Made by a program: the position numbers and the translations under genes. A stretch of DNA of 64,000 nt from Mycetocola zhujimingii (GTDB taxonomy: Bacteria; Actinomycetota; Actinomycetes; Actinomycetales; Microbacteriaceae): NCBI RefSeq assembly GCF_003065425.1, contig NZ_CP026949.1:2728001-2792000 (forward strand), written 5' to 3'. Positions 55,989-64,000 of this stretch are shown here, piece after piece (position 1 is the stretch's first letter; every line of letters starts with the position of its first letter). The notes under the pieces are model-generated. The model was not told where the DNA came from. It was given only the letters and a program-made list of their open reading frames with translations, and did not search any database.

Positions 55989-56507
55989 TCAGCTGACGCG
56001 AATGCCCTCGTTGTGTTCATTGAGCACCCAGGTGGTGCCTTCGTCTTCCGAAACGAAGCTCTCCCACTGGTAGGAGTGATCGGTGATCTTCGAGAAGTTC
56101 CAGCGGATCAGCAGCCCGTCGTTGCGGGTTCCGTCCTGGCGGATGCCGTCGCGCTTGTGCGCGGTGGCAACGAGGTGGGCGTATTCGCCGCGCTCCGGCT
56201 CGAAGTAGCTCACACGCCAGGCACCCATGTCGCGGTCGTAGACCCGGACCGCCGTGGCGATCGTTTCGAAGCCACCATCGGTCGGCGTGAGTGCGACATC
56301 CTGAACGGCTTTCCCGTCGAGAATGAACCCGACCACCCAGACGAAGTCCGACTCATGCCAGTTCCCTGTGGCCTCATCCATGCGGCGTGAGTGCACGTTC
56401 CAGCGACCGACGAGGCGACCGAAGCGGGACATCCGGTTCGGGTATCTCTCGGTGGCGGCATCCGATATGAGTGCGTCAGCGAACGACAGGTCGATGGGGT
56501 CACTCAT
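55989..56507 (-). CDS. Conserved hypothetical protein, lipocalin-like (DUF1579-type)
   Basis: A 172-residue soluble protein, beta-rich, with LVGRWNVHSRRMDEATGNWHESDFVWVVGFILDGKAVQDV in the middle; this start-of-barrel pattern is seen in DUF1579-like calycins. It contains several Trp and Tyr residues and no signal peptide. It lies 18 bases after dcd, with AGAAAGG as ribosome site, and is probably co-transcribed with it. A ligand-binding role is only an inference. Confidence 0.65.
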   Translation of the reverse strand: MSDPIDLSFADALISDAATERYPNRMSRFGRLVGRWNVHSRRMDEATGNWHESDFVWVVGFILDGKAVQDVALTPTDGGFETIATAVRVYDRDMGAWRVSYFEPERGEYAHLVATAHKRDGIRQDGTRNDGLLIRWNFSKITDHSYQWESFVSEDEGTTWVLNEHNEGIRVS

Positions 56508-56525
56508 GGCGGTGGCCTTTCTTGC

Positions 56526-57131
56526 CTAGCTGCCGGCGCTGCCCGCGTCGATGAGGCCGACGTCGGTGCGGTGGAAGTTCTTGAACGAGCGGGATGCCGT
56601 TGGGCCGCGCTGACCCTGATAGCGGGAACTGTACGCGGCTGACCCGTATGGGTTCTCAGCCGGGGAGGTCAGCCGGAAGAAGCAGAGCTGGCCGATCTTC
56701 ATGCCGGGCCAGAGCTTGATCGGGAGGGTCGCGACGTTGGACAGCTCGAGGGTCACGTGGCCGGAGAATCCCGGGTCGATGAAGCCGGCTGTCGAGTGCG
56801 TCAGCAGGCCGAGGCGGCCGAGTGAGCTCTTACCCTCGAGCCGGGCAGCGATGTCATCGGCGAGGGTGACCTGTTCGAACGTTGCGCCGAGCACGAATTC
56901 ACCGGGGTGCAGGATGAACGGTTCGTCTGGCTTCGTCTCGATGAGGTGGGTGAGCTCCGGCTGGTCTTCGGCCGGGTCGATGTAGGGGTACTTGTGGTTG
57001 TCGAACAGCCTGAAGTAGCGGTCGAGGCGCACGTCGATGCTCGAAGGCTGGATCATCTCGGAGTGGGACGGTTCAAGACCGATGCGTCCGGATGCCAGCT
57101 CTGCCTTGATGTCGCGATCGGAGAGAAGCAC
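56526..57131 (-). CDS. dcd: dCTP deaminase (probably bifunctional, dUMP-forming)
   Basis: A 201-residue trimeric nucleotide deaminase. The motif [32 protein letters not shown] contains the Ser-Arg phosphate contacts and the catalytic Glu. The C-terminal [16 protein letters not shown] closes the active site. The length and the Thr-rich lid resemble the mycobacterial deaminase-dUTPase that makes dUMP directly. GTG 57131 has TAAACT six bases before it, so it is leaderless. It supplies dUMP for thymidylate synthesis. Confidence 0.93.
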   Translation of the reverse strand: MLLSDRDIKAELASGRIGLEPSHSEMIQPSSIDVRLDRYFRLFDNHKYPYIDPAEDQPELTHLIETKPDEPFILHPGEFVLGATFEQVTLADDIAARLEGKSSLGRLGLLTHSTAGFIDPGFSGHVTLELSNVATLPIKLWPGMKIGQLCFFRLTSPAENPYGSAAYSSRYQGQRGPTASRSFKNFHRTDVGLIDAGSAGS

Positions 57132-57137
57132 GAGGCC

Positions 57138-57143
57138 AGTTTA
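57138..57143 (-). promoter_or_regulatory. -10 element of the dcd promoter (leaderless)
   Basis: TAAACT on the minus strand, six bases before GTG 57131. Confidence 0.5.
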
Positions 57144-57189
57144 TCTGGCACGTCTTGCTAAGATTGCGAACGTCGCCGTACGGCGTCAT

Positions 57190-57263
57190 GCGGATGTAGT
57201 TCAATGGTAGAACTTCAGCTTCCCAAGCTGATAGCGCGGGTTCGATTCCCGTCATCCGCTCCA
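57190..57263 (+). tRNA. tRNA-Gly, anticodon CCC
   Basis: Acceptor stem GCGGATG pairs with CATCCGC. The D-arm reads GTTCAATGGTAGAAC, the anticodon stem is TCAGC/GCTGA with loop TTCCCAA (anticodon CCC), and the T-arm is CGGGTTCGATTCCCG. The 3' CCA is encoded. A TAAGAT hexamer about 25 bases upstream may be its -10. Confidence 0.97.
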
Positions 57264-57372
57264 TCAGGCCCCGGAGTGACCCGCCCGTTCCATCTGTGGG
57301 CGACGGGCACGCGACCGACGCCAAGGACCTCGGCCTCTGCCACCTCCCACACCTCCTCTTTACCGTCGAGGA

Positions 57373-59250
57373 ATGAACGCGTCACGCAACAACACTCGAG
57401 GCGGGCCAGCGCAGGGTGCCGGTGGCCCCGAGGGATCCACACGCCCCAAAGCCAGGCACCCCAAGGGCAGCCCGGTAGTGATCATCCTCATGATCATCGT
57501 GGTCCTTCCCTCCGTGCTCCTCGCCGATGCGTGGGGAGCCGGTGCGGCTGGGATCATCGGCGGCCTGACGGGTATGTTCTCGCTGGTGGTCTTTATGGGC
57601 GGCCCTCTGAGGCCTGACCTCCGCGTGATCGCGGTAATGGGACCGCTTCTGGTCTTCGCCGCGGTCGTTCCGCGCCTCGTGGCTGAGGCCTCTCGCCCCG
57701 CGGCGATTGCGCTCGTCGTGGTGCTCATTTTCGTGGCCTCATTGCTTCCGCTGATTGGCCCCCGCTTCGCCAACGCCGGCATGGGATTGGGAATGACCAC
57801 GGTGTTCGGTTACGGCTACGCTCCAGCCGGCGGAGCCGACCACCGACAGGTGATCGTTGCCGCCGTCGCCGGCGTCGCCGTTGCTCTGCTACTGCGGGTT
57901 CTGATGGGAATCTCGGACCCGTCGAAGCCGACCAGGGAGCAGGTCGCCGATGTGCTCGTTGCCGATGATCCCGGCGCCGCCACCGCCACCGCGTTCGGCA
58001 CCTGGCTGAGCGACGGCAGGCAGCGATGGCTGGCGGACGCGCTCGAGGGGGCCTCCCGCTACCGTCTGGCCATGCACACCGCAGAGTTGTCCGACGCGGG
58101 CGGTTCGGCCGACACCGAGATTCGAGCCCGTGCCCACACGCTGGCCGAGCAGCTGAAGTCCAAGCCAGGACGGAAAAACAATCCGGTCACGACCTCGTCG
58201 TCTTCGTCGGCGTCGGTCGCCACCGGCTCACCCCTCGCCGAGGCCACAAGCGCCCTGGACGTCGTTGAGCAGGCAATGCGGGATCATGACACCTCACCGG
58301 TCACGCTCGATCGCGACCGACGCCACCAACTTCAGGACGCAGTGCTGCATCCGTCCGCGAGGCTGCGGTCCATTCAGGTCAGGCACGCGTTGCGCACCGC
58401 GCTCGCAATTCTTCTCATGCTGCTGATCACGTCGCGCCTCGAGCGCGGTGATCCGCTGGTCTCCACCGTCCTTTTGGCCACTTTCGGCATCATGCAGGCC
58501 AGCTGGAACGACACCGCCACCAAGGCGAGGAACAAGATCATCGGTCTGGTCGCGGGCTCGCTCACCGTCGCGTTGGTCCTGCTGTTCGTCCCGTCCCGCT
58601 ACCTCACCCTCGTCGCAGTGGTCGCGCTGTGCCTGGGGCTGTGGTTCATCGCCACCCGTCCCGCGCTTGGCAATGCTTTCATGGTGATCGTCAGCGTCGG
58701 CTTCAATTCAGTGACCCGCGACCTGAACCCGGTGAACCTTCTGGCGCAATACGTCGGACTCACAGCGGCAGCGGTGCTCATCGGATGGGTCCTCGGCTTC
58801 ATGGTTATCCCCGCTTTCCGACCAGCGCCCCTGCGACAACGGATCGAGACAGCGACCGAGGCCACCGCCGCAGCCATCCGTGCCTCCTCGAACGGCACCG
58901 GCCCACCCGGGCCGGAAGTACTCGCCCTGTTCCGGGACGCAACACGGATGCAGGACGAGCTCGTGCCCGACCGCGACCGGCTCGATGACAGGCAGCTCCA
59001 GGAACTGGACACGCTGCGTTCAGGGTTGCGGGATCTGACCGCGCTGGCCGATGCCACTCAGTTGACCACCGGCGAGCTGGATGACGTGCTCCAGGCGCTG
59101 AGTCCCGATGACCGGGGCACCCGGGACAAACTGGGCGGCACTGCCCCTGAGACCTCCGGCGCGGCATCCTCCTCGACTCTGTGGGGCCTGGCCCAGCAGA
59201 CCGGCTCAGCCGAACGAGACCTGCTGCGGACGCTGCCGGTCAGCGCCTGA
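57373..59250 (+). CDS. FUSC-family (fusaric acid resistance-like) membrane protein
   Basis: A 625-residue inner membrane protein with two membrane blocks: about five helices in residues 35-180, a cytosolic region (about 185-335), then about six helices (336-480) and a cytosolic tail. The repeat RSIQVRHALRTALAILLMLLITSRLERGDPLVSTVLLATFG is the typical FUSC/aromatic-acid exporter signature. TACCGT six bases before the ATG and the overlapping GAGGA allow leaderless or led starts. It is 33 bases before a P-type ATPase and probably co-transcribed with it. Confidence 0.82.
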   Translation: MNASRNNTRGGPAQGAGGPEGSTRPKARHPKGSPVVIILMIIVVLPSVLLADAWGAGAAGIIGGLTGMFSLVVFMGGPLRPDLRVIAVMGPLLVFAAVVPRLVAEASRPAAIALVVVLIFVASLLPLIGPRFANAGMGLGMTTVFGYGYAPAGGADHRQVIVAAVAGVAVALLLRVLMGISDPSKPTREQVADVLVADDPGAATATAFGTWLSDGRQRWLADALEGASRYRLAMHTAELSDAGGSADTEIRARAHTLAEQLKSKPGRKNNPVTTSSSSSASVATGSPLAEATSALDVVEQAMRDHDTSPVTLDRDRRHQLQDAVLHPSARLRSIQVRHALRTALAILLMLLITSRLERGDPLVSTVLLATFGIMQASWNDTATKARNKIIGLVAGSLTVALVLLFVPSRYLTLVAVVALCLGLWFIATRPALGNAFMVIVSVGFNSVTRDLNPVNLLAQYVGLTAAAVLIGWVLGFMVIPAFRPAPLRQRIETATEATAAAIRASSNGTGPPGPEVLALFRDATRMQDELVPDRDRLDDRQLQELDTLRSGLRDLTALADATQLTTGELDDVLQALSPDDRGTRDKLGGTAPETSGAASSSTLWGLAQQTGSAERDLLRTLPVSA

Positions 59251-59283
59251 GAACACTCGCCCGGTGAGGAGAAACGCTCGCCC

Positions 59284-61182
59284 ATGTCTCGGATTCTGGA
59301 TCTCGCACGGCGATATTGGCCGGTCACACTCACGATCATTGTGGGCGTCGCCGGTCTGGCGCTGGCATTGCTGGGCTCGGGCTGGCTCGTGCAGTGGCTG
59401 TTCAGCGTGTACTCATTGGCGATCGCTGCGTGGCAGGCCGTCGGCATGGTGCGGGCACTGTTGCGTCGAGAATTTGGTCTTGACGTCTTAGCCATCACCG
59501 CGATCGTTTCTACGGTCATCGTCGGCGAGTACATCGCAGCTCTGGTCGTTGTTCTGATGCTGACGGGTGGCGAAGCGTTGGAGGATTTCGCGAACGCGCG
59601 GGCCAAACGCGAACTGGATGCGCTCCTCGATCGGGCGCCTCAACTCGCCCACCGATCCGTTGCGGGCGAGTACCAGGATTTGCCGGTCAATGAGGTGCAG
59701 GTCGGCGACGTGCTGCTCGTGCGGCCGTCGGAGATCGTGCCGGTTGACGGCGTGTTGCTCTCTGCCGGGGCCACTCTTGACCAATCCTCCATTACCGGCG
59801 AAAGCACCCCCGTAGAGAAAGTGGCCGGCGACACGGTGCCGAGCGGCGCCGTGAACGGGCAGGAGGCTGTGGCGATCCGGGCGACGGCGACAGCGTCGGC
59901 CAGCCAATATCAGCAGATCGTCGCCCTGGTCGCTCATGCAGCCGAGAGCAAGGCACCGGTTGTCCGGCTCGCCGACCGGTTCGCTATACCCTTCACCCTC
60001 TTCTCACTTGCCCTCGCAGCGGTCGCCTGGTGGCTCAGTGGCGATCCGGTCCGTTTTGCTGAGGTGCTCGTGCTTGCCACCCCGTGCCCGTTGCTGATCG
60101 CGGCGCCGGTGGCATTCATCGGCGGCATGAGCCGGGCTGCGCGCAACGGCGTCATCGTGAAAAGCGGTGGAGTTCTCGAACAACTCGCATCCGCTCAGAC
60201 TGCTGTGTTCGACAAGACCGGCACACTCACCTATGGAGTGCCGGCTCTCTCGGAAATACGGGCGGAGCATCCGTTCACGGAGGACGAAGTACTGACTTTT
60301 GCCGCGAGCGCCGAGCAGTATTCGTCGCATGTGCTCGCAGCGGCGATGATCTCTGCCGCCCAGGAGCGGGGACTCCACCTGCTCGAGGCGGAGTCAGCGC
60401 GAGAAGCGGTCACGAATGGCGTGGTTGCCCGAATCCAGGGGCGCGACGTGGTGGTCGGCAAGTTCGCGTTCGTCGCCCAACACGCCCCGAATGCCCGGCG
60501 CACGGAGATAGCGCCAGGCGAACTGGCTATCTATATCGCCATCGGCGGGCTGTACGCCGGAGCGTTGCTGGCGAGGGACCACCTGCGAGCCAATGCGAAG
60601 GCCACACTCCAACGGCTCGACACATTGGGAGTGAAACGGTCGATGATGCTGACCGGCGACGCTGCGGAAACAGCACAGCACGTCGCTTCTGAGCTGGGCA
60701 TCACCCGGGTTCGCGCCGAGTGCCTTCCGGCTGACAAAGTCACCGAAGTGAGCAACGTCAGGGAGCGTCCGGTGATCATGGTCGGCGACGGTGTCAACGA
60801 CGCTCCCGTGCTCGCAGCGGCGGACGTCGGCATCGCAATGGGCGCCAAGGGCGCGACAGCGGCGAGCGAATCCGCGGATGCCGTAATCCTCGTTGACGAC
60901 ATCTCCCGCGTCGCGCTCGCTGTCAGGATCGGACGCGACACCGTTCAGATTGCGCTGCAGAGCATCTGGCTGGGCATCGCCATCTCCGTCGTGTTGATGA
61001 CCATCGCCGCTTTCGGCTTGATCCCCGCGACCGTGGGTGCCGTGACCCAGGAACTTGTCGATCTGACGACCATCCTCGCTGCCTTGCGAGCGATCGGGGG
61101 TCGCCTCGACAAGCGGGAACAGGAGGCAGACACCGCGGGTGTAGCCCAGAGTGCGGGAACGAACGCGCCGATCACCCGCTGA
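59284..61182 (+). CDS. Heavy-metal P1B-type ATPase with TPC motif
   Basis: A 632-residue P-type ATPase. It has no N-terminal metal-binding domain. The actuator motif ITGESTPVEK, the phosphorylation site VFDKTGTLT and the hinge MVGDGVNDAPVL are intact. The transmembrane metal motif is TPC (ATPCPLLIAAP) instead of CPC, and the usual P1B SxHP is SSHV. TPC and missing HP suggest a less common subgroup, perhaps Fe, Ni or Co transport, but I cannot assign the metal. The gene follows the FUSC gene by 33 bases. Confidence 0.86.
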   Translation: MSRILDLARRYWPVTLTIIVGVAGLALALLGSGWLVQWLFSVYSLAIAAWQAVGMVRALLRREFGLDVLAITAIVSTVIVGEYIAALVVVLMLTGGEALEDFANARAKRELDALLDRAPQLAHRSVAGEYQDLPVNEVQVGDVLLVRPSEIVPVDGVLLSAGATLDQSSITGESTPVEKVAGDTVPSGAVNGQEAVAIRATATASASQYQQIVALVAHAAESKAPVVRLADRFAIPFTLFSLALAAVAWWLSGDPVRFAEVLVLATPCPLLIAAPVAFIGGMSRAARNGVIVKSGGVLEQLASAQTAVFDKTGTLTYGVPALSEIRAEHPFTEDEVLTFAASAEQYSSHVLAAAMISAAQERGLHLLEAESAREAVTNGVVARIQGRDVVVGKFAFVAQHAPNARRTEIAPGELAIYIAIGGLYAGALLARDHLRANAKATLQRLDTLGVKRSMMLTGDAAETAQHVASELGITRVRAECLPADKVTEVSNVRERPVIMVGDGVNDAPVLAAADVGIAMGAKGATAASESADAVILVDDISRVALAVRIGRDTVQIALQSIWLGIAISVVLMTIAAFGLIPATVGAVTQELVDLTTILAALRAIGGRLDKREQEADTAGVAQSAGTNAPITR

Positions 61183-61229
61183 CCCGGTTCGTGGGTTCGC
61201 CGATGCGTGTCCACCCGGGCGCACCGTTC

Positions 61230-62120
61230 CTACCGGTCCTCCCCTCGTTCAATGAAGTCCAGAACGACGGATGCCAGTTTCGCGGGTGCTTCCTGGGCAA
61301 CCAGATGACCGACGCCCTCGAGGTGCACAGCAGTGAACTCTCCAGCGGCCACCGGACGGAAGGACTGTTCCGTGAACGGATGATTGGCGCCATCGACGAC
61401 GAGGACGGGGAGGCGCAAGGGCTGCGCCTCGGCGAGCGCCCTCGTCTCTCCCTGATCCGTGAACAGGGAACGGTAGAGGCCCTCCGTACCGCGCCAGGCG
61501 CTCGGTCGCGAGTAGGTGCGGATGAATTCGTCGAGATCCTCGGCGCGGATCGCACCGGCTGTGCCGTTCATCATCGGGTAAGCCCAGTCTTCCAGGAGCT
61601 CGCGCTCGTGCCCCGGCAGGAGCATCGAAGGGATGCCTGGGGCGCCAAGGAATCCGACATGCCACGAACCGAAGGCGTTGACGTCCGCGAGCGCCTCGAG
61701 CCCGAACCCGGCAAGGGAGGATTCGACCGCTGTGAAGCTCAACACCTCGTCAGGGTGGGAGGCAGCGAACCGGAACGCCACGCCTCCACTGATGTCCTGA
61801 GCGAGAAGGTGCACGGGACCAGCTCCCAGATGGTTGACGAGCTGGTGGAGGTCCGAGGCTAAGGCCTGCTCGCTGTAATCGGTGTCGGCATTACTCGAGT
61901 CGCCGAATCCGCGCAGGTCGAGAGCGTATACGCGGTGGGACTCCGCAAGCAGCGGGATCAAACCCCTGAACGCCCACCACGTCTCAGGCCAGCCGTGCAC
62001 GAGCAGGATGGGCGAACCGGAGGTCCCGGCGGTGACGTAGTGCAGCTCAGTGCCGTTGATTTGAGCTCGATGGTGGGCGACGCCGGGGATGGTTGTGCCG
62101 ATGGCCGCAATGGCAGACAT
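61230..62120 (-). CDS. Alpha/beta hydrolase (epoxide hydrolase/haloalkane dehalogenase-like)
   Basis: A 296-residue hydrolase. The oxyanion region LVHGWPETWWAFR, a nucleophile elbow LLAQDISGGVAF with Asp as nucleophile, and the catalytic His in GVGHLVAQEAP are visible. The Asp nucleophile and the HGWPE motif point to epoxide hydrolases or dehalogenases rather than serine esterases. Divergent from a MarR-family gene, with two MarR-type palindromes between them, so it is likely controlled by that regulator. The substrate is unknown. Confidence 0.86.
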   Translation of the reverse strand: MSAIAAIGTTIPGVAHHRAQINGTELHYVTAGTSGSPILLVHGWPETWWAFRGLIPLLAESHRVYALDLRGFGDSSNADTDYSEQALASDLHQLVNHLGAGPVHLLAQDISGGVAFRFAASHPDEVLSFTAVESSLAGFGLEALADVNAFGSWHVGFLGAPGIPSMLLPGHERELLEDWAYPMMNGTAGAIRAEDLDEFIRTYSRPSAWRGTEGLYRSLFTDQGETRALAEAQPLRLPVLVVDGANHPFTEQSFRPVAAGEFTAVHLEGVGHLVAQEAPAKLASVVLDFIERGEDR

Positions 62121-62132
62121 GAGTCCTCCTTA

Positions 62133-62153
62133 ATAGACAATCATGTTGTCCAT
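62133..62153. promoter_or_regulatory. MarR-type operator 1
   Basis: ATAGACAA-N5-TTGTCCAT has one mismatch from perfect symmetry. It is in the gap between the hydrolase and MarR genes. Confidence 0.75.
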
Positions 62154-62158
62154 AAACG

Positions 62159-62179
62159 ATAGACAACTAGATTGTCTAT
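62159..62179. promoter_or_regulatory. MarR-type operator 2
   Basis: ATAGACAA-N5-TTGTCTAT is a perfect 21-base palindrome. Its centre is 26 bases from that of operator 1. Confidence 0.8.
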
Positions 62180-62192
62180 TACAACCCTGACT

Positions 62193-62198
62193 TAGACT
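62193..62198 (+). promoter_or_regulatory. -10 element of the marR-type gene (leaderless)
   Basis: TAGACT six bases before ATG 62205. A -35 would fall inside operator 2. Confidence 0.55.
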
Positions 62199-62204
62199 TC
62201 CCCT

Positions 62205-62687
62205 ATGTCTCGGAAGGGTGGCGACCTAGCGCTGCTGATGCTTGCGGGGTTCCGCACCCTCGCCGACAGGGCCACCGCCGAACTGGCGCGCCGAGGCCAC
62301 GATGACTTCCGACCGGTGCACGACTTCGCGCTTCACTCGATCCTTTCCGGCGCCGAAAACGCGTCGGAACTGGGCCGGGCGATGTCGGTAACAAAGCAGG
62401 CTGCGGCCCGCACGATCGCTGTCCTGGAAGAACGGGGCTACGTCGCCAGGGAGCCCGACGAGGCGGATCGCCGGAAGATGCGCCTGCGGGTCACCGAGCG
62501 CGGGACAGCTCTTCTGCGCGAGGGCGAAGCCGTCTTCGATGAGATGCGGGATGAGCTCGAGAAGCAGGTGGGCGCAGAATCACTCGCCAAAACGGAAGCG
62601 ACACTGCGCGCGCTCGTTGGCGACAACGCAATTCGCCTCGACTCCCCCGGCTGGGCCGCCGATGTCGACTCCAGCGGTCGCTCCTGA
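62205..62687 (+). CDS. MarR-family transcriptional regulator
   Basis: A 160-residue winged-helix regulator. The DNA-binding region reads NASELGRAMSVTKQAAARTIAVLEERGYVAREPDEADRRKMRLRVTERG, with the wing DEADRRKMRL typical of MarR. ATG 62205 fits the predicted leaderless start. It probably represses itself and the divergent hydrolase through two palindromes of 21 bases. The ligand is unknown, though a hydrophobic or halogenated compound would fit the hydrolase. Confidence 0.92.
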   Translation: MSRKGGDLALLMLAGFRTLADRATAELARRGHDDFRPVHDFALHSILSGAENASELGRAMSVTKQAAARTIAVLEERGYVAREPDEADRRKMRLRVTERGTALLREGEAVFDEMRDELEKQVGAESLAKTEATLRALVGDNAIRLDSPGWAADVDSSGRS

Positions 62688-62747
62688 CCGTCGATCTGAG
62701 AACGTCCGGCTCTGACAGGCCGGCTCATGCCGATGAACGGCCCATGC

Positions 62748-63314
62748 CTATGCACGGTACGGCGCCTGCACTCCGAGTTGTGTCGCAATTTCCCAGGCGC
62801 ATTCCTCGGCCGGGCGGTCTGTCGTGTCCACCTCGAGGTCGTAGCTCACGCCGACATGCACGCTCAGGGCCTGTTGCCGCGCCATTCCCTCTGCCCGGTC
62901 AGACCGCCGCGCTTCGCGGGATGCAGCAACATCGGGCGCACAACGGACACCCACCCACAACATCCCGGTGTTGCCAAACGTCGAACGCAGACTCTCCTGC
63001 CCGGCACCCCCTGAGAGAAAAACTTCGTCGAGGATCATGTGCGCCCCAGCGGCCGTCATCGCACTGAGGCCGGCGTACCAGCTTCGCTCGAGAGTGCGAT
63101 ACTCGGCGCTGAAGGTAATCATGCCGTCGTGCTCATAGGTGATCCCGGCTCGCGGGCTGTCGCCCCGACCCGGGAGTGCGTCGATAAACGTGTCGACGCC
63201 GAAGGTCAACCAGACGCCGGGCAGGATTTCCTGAAGCGCTCTCGCGATCGACGATTTACCTGAACTGGATCCGCCGTTCAGCACGATCACTGTGGGGTTG
63301 CGACTGGCAGACAT
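62748..63314 (-). CDS. Chloramphenicol phosphotransferase-like P-loop kinase
   Basis: A 188-residue kinase. The P-loop IVLNGGSSSGKSSIARALQ and the acidic catalytic stretch TFGVDTFIDALPGRG resemble Streptomyces chloramphenicol 3'-phosphotransferase. The lid region VRCAPDVAASREARRSDRAEGMARQQ carries Arg residues for ATP. ATG 63314 is chosen because TACCCT lies six bases upstream; the open frame beyond is not family-like. Drug resistance is not assured; many relatives phosphorylate unknown small molecules. Confidence 0.85.
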   Translation of the reverse strand: MSASRNPTVIVLNGGSSSGKSSIARALQEILPGVWLTFGVDTFIDALPGRGDSPRAGITYEHDGMITFSAEYRTLERSWYAGLSAMTAAGAHMILDEVFLSGGAGQESLRSTFGNTGMLWVGVRCAPDVAASREARRSDRAEGMARQQALSVHVGVSYDLEVDTTDRPAEECAWEIATQLGVQAPYRA

Positions 63315-63320
63315 TCTCCG

Positions 63321-63326
63321 AGGGTA
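63321..63326 (-). promoter_or_regulatory. -10 element of a leaderless promoter
   Basis: TACCCT on the minus strand, six bases before ATG 63314. Confidence 0.5.
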
Positions 63327-63373
63327 GCCAAATTGGCTGCCCGCTGACACACACGGGCTGGCATGATGTCGCC

Positions 63374-64000
63374 ATGACGACAATCGCTCCGTACGGATCC
63401 TGGCGCTCACCGATCTCCGCTCATGATCTCGCCGAGAGCGGGCACGCCGTGAGTGAGGGCACATGGGTGGGCGACGACGTGTGGTGGCTCGAACTGCGCC
63501 CGAGCGAGGGCGGCCGGTTCGCTGTCCGCACGACGGGTGACAATGGCGACCCCATCGACGTCCTGCCGGAGCCGTGGAATGCCCGGACCCGCGTGCATGA
63601 GTACGGCGGTGGAGCGTGGGCGGCTGACGACGACGGCACTCTCGTGTTCGCCGAGTTCACGGATCAGCGACTGTATCGCCTGGATCGTGGCAGCCGCAGT
63701 CCTGTACCGCTCACGAGCGCGGATTCCGGATTCCGCTTCGCAGATCTCACGTGGCGTGACGGCGAAATCATCGCCGTGCGCGAGACCCACTCGGGCGACC
63801 TCGTTGAAAGAGACATCGTCGCGGTGCCGGTGGACGGCACTGCCGATGGCAACAACGAGGCGATCCGCTCCATCGTTTCGGGTTCACACTTCCTCGCCTA
63901 TCCGCGGTTCTCCCCCGACGGCACACGCCTCGCCTGGGTCGCGTGGGATCACCCGCAAATGCCATGGGACGGGACCGAGTTGCGCGTCGGCGACCTCGAT
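63374..64000 (+). CDS. S9-family peptidase, N-terminal part (runs off window)
   Basis: An open frame from ATG 63374 to the window end (209 codons) with no stop. The start MTTIAPYGSWRSPISAHDLA and the segments WNARTRVHEYGGGAWA and LAYPRFSPDGTRLAWVAWDHPQMPWD are the beta-propeller of dipeptidyl-peptidase/acylaminoacyl-peptidase-type S9 enzymes. The catalytic Ser-Asp-His domain lies outside the window. CATGAT six bases before the ATG suggests leaderless expression. It is divergent from the kinase gene. Confidence 0.88.
   Translation, partial: MTTIAPYGSWRSPISAHDLAESGHAVSEGTWVGDDVWWLELRPSEGGRFAVRTTGDNGDPIDVLPEPWNARTRVHEYGGGAWAADDDGTLVFAEFTDQRLYRLDRGSRSPVPLTSADSGFRFADLTWRDGEIIAVRETHSGDLVERDIVAVPVDGTADGNNEAIRSIVSGSHFLAYPRFSPDGTRLAWVAWDHPQMPWDGTELRVGDLD

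Overview
The window is chromosomal DNA from a high-GC Gram-positive actinobacterium, most probably a member of the Microbacteriaceae. Reasons: very high GC with strong third-position bias, coenzyme F420 enzymes, a dnaK-grpE-dnaJ-hspR operon with HAIR operators, a DUF2017-clpS pair, and many -10 hexamers of TANNNT type lying 6-7 bases before a start codon (leaderless transcripts). Coding density is high. No gap between genes exceeds about 300 bases, and I see no prophage, integrase, transposase, CRISPR array or rRNA. The only RNA gene is one tRNA-Gly.

Layout. 1-5,300: the end of a LuxR-type response regulator, an MFS exporter facing away from a NatAB-like ABC exporter pair, and a threonine aldolase. 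5,400-11,400: an APC permease, an SDR-type epimerase, acetyl-CoA synthetase, and a secreted fibronectin-III protein with a SipW-type signal. 11,400-20,000: a luciferase-like oxidoreductase, a YtrA-like GntR/ABC/permease operon with a 32-bp operator, a nitroreductase, an amino-acid permease, an ArsR regulator with its MFS pump, and an arginase-family gene broken by a frameshift. 20,000-28,700: clpB without its N-domain (HAIR operator), a sarcosine oxidase-like flavoprotein, then two minus-strand genes lying among three copies of a covarying palindromic repeat, a glycosyltransferase, and DUF2017-clpS. 28,700-40,700: F420-dependent glucose-6-phosphate dehydrogenase, an rRNA methyltransferase-like gene, a repeat-rich membrane protein, the dnaK operon, and a PspC two-component locus. 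40,800-51,600: a carbohydrate island with GH2 hydrolase, solute-binding lipoprotein, two permeases, LacI regulator, UMF1 transporter, PfkB kinase and sugar epimerase. 51,700-64,000: SDR, GNAT, an orphan MinD/ParA-like ATPase, PEP mutase-like enzyme, dcd, tRNA-Gly, FUSC protein plus P-type ATPase, a MarR-controlled hydrolase, a chloramphenicol phosphotransferase-like kinase and the start of an S9 peptidase.

How parts work together. HspR probably binds HAIR sites before both dnaK (two sites) and clpB, giving one disaggregase regulon inside the window. The LacI protein probably binds two near-identical operators that bracket a TTGACA promoter for the sugar transporter operon. ArsR, GntR and MarR regulators each have a strong palindrome at their own promoter. 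The least explained structures are the three-copy palindromic repeat around 23.6-25.7 kb and the PspC locus with its hexanucleotide repeat. I see no obvious new defence or mobile system.
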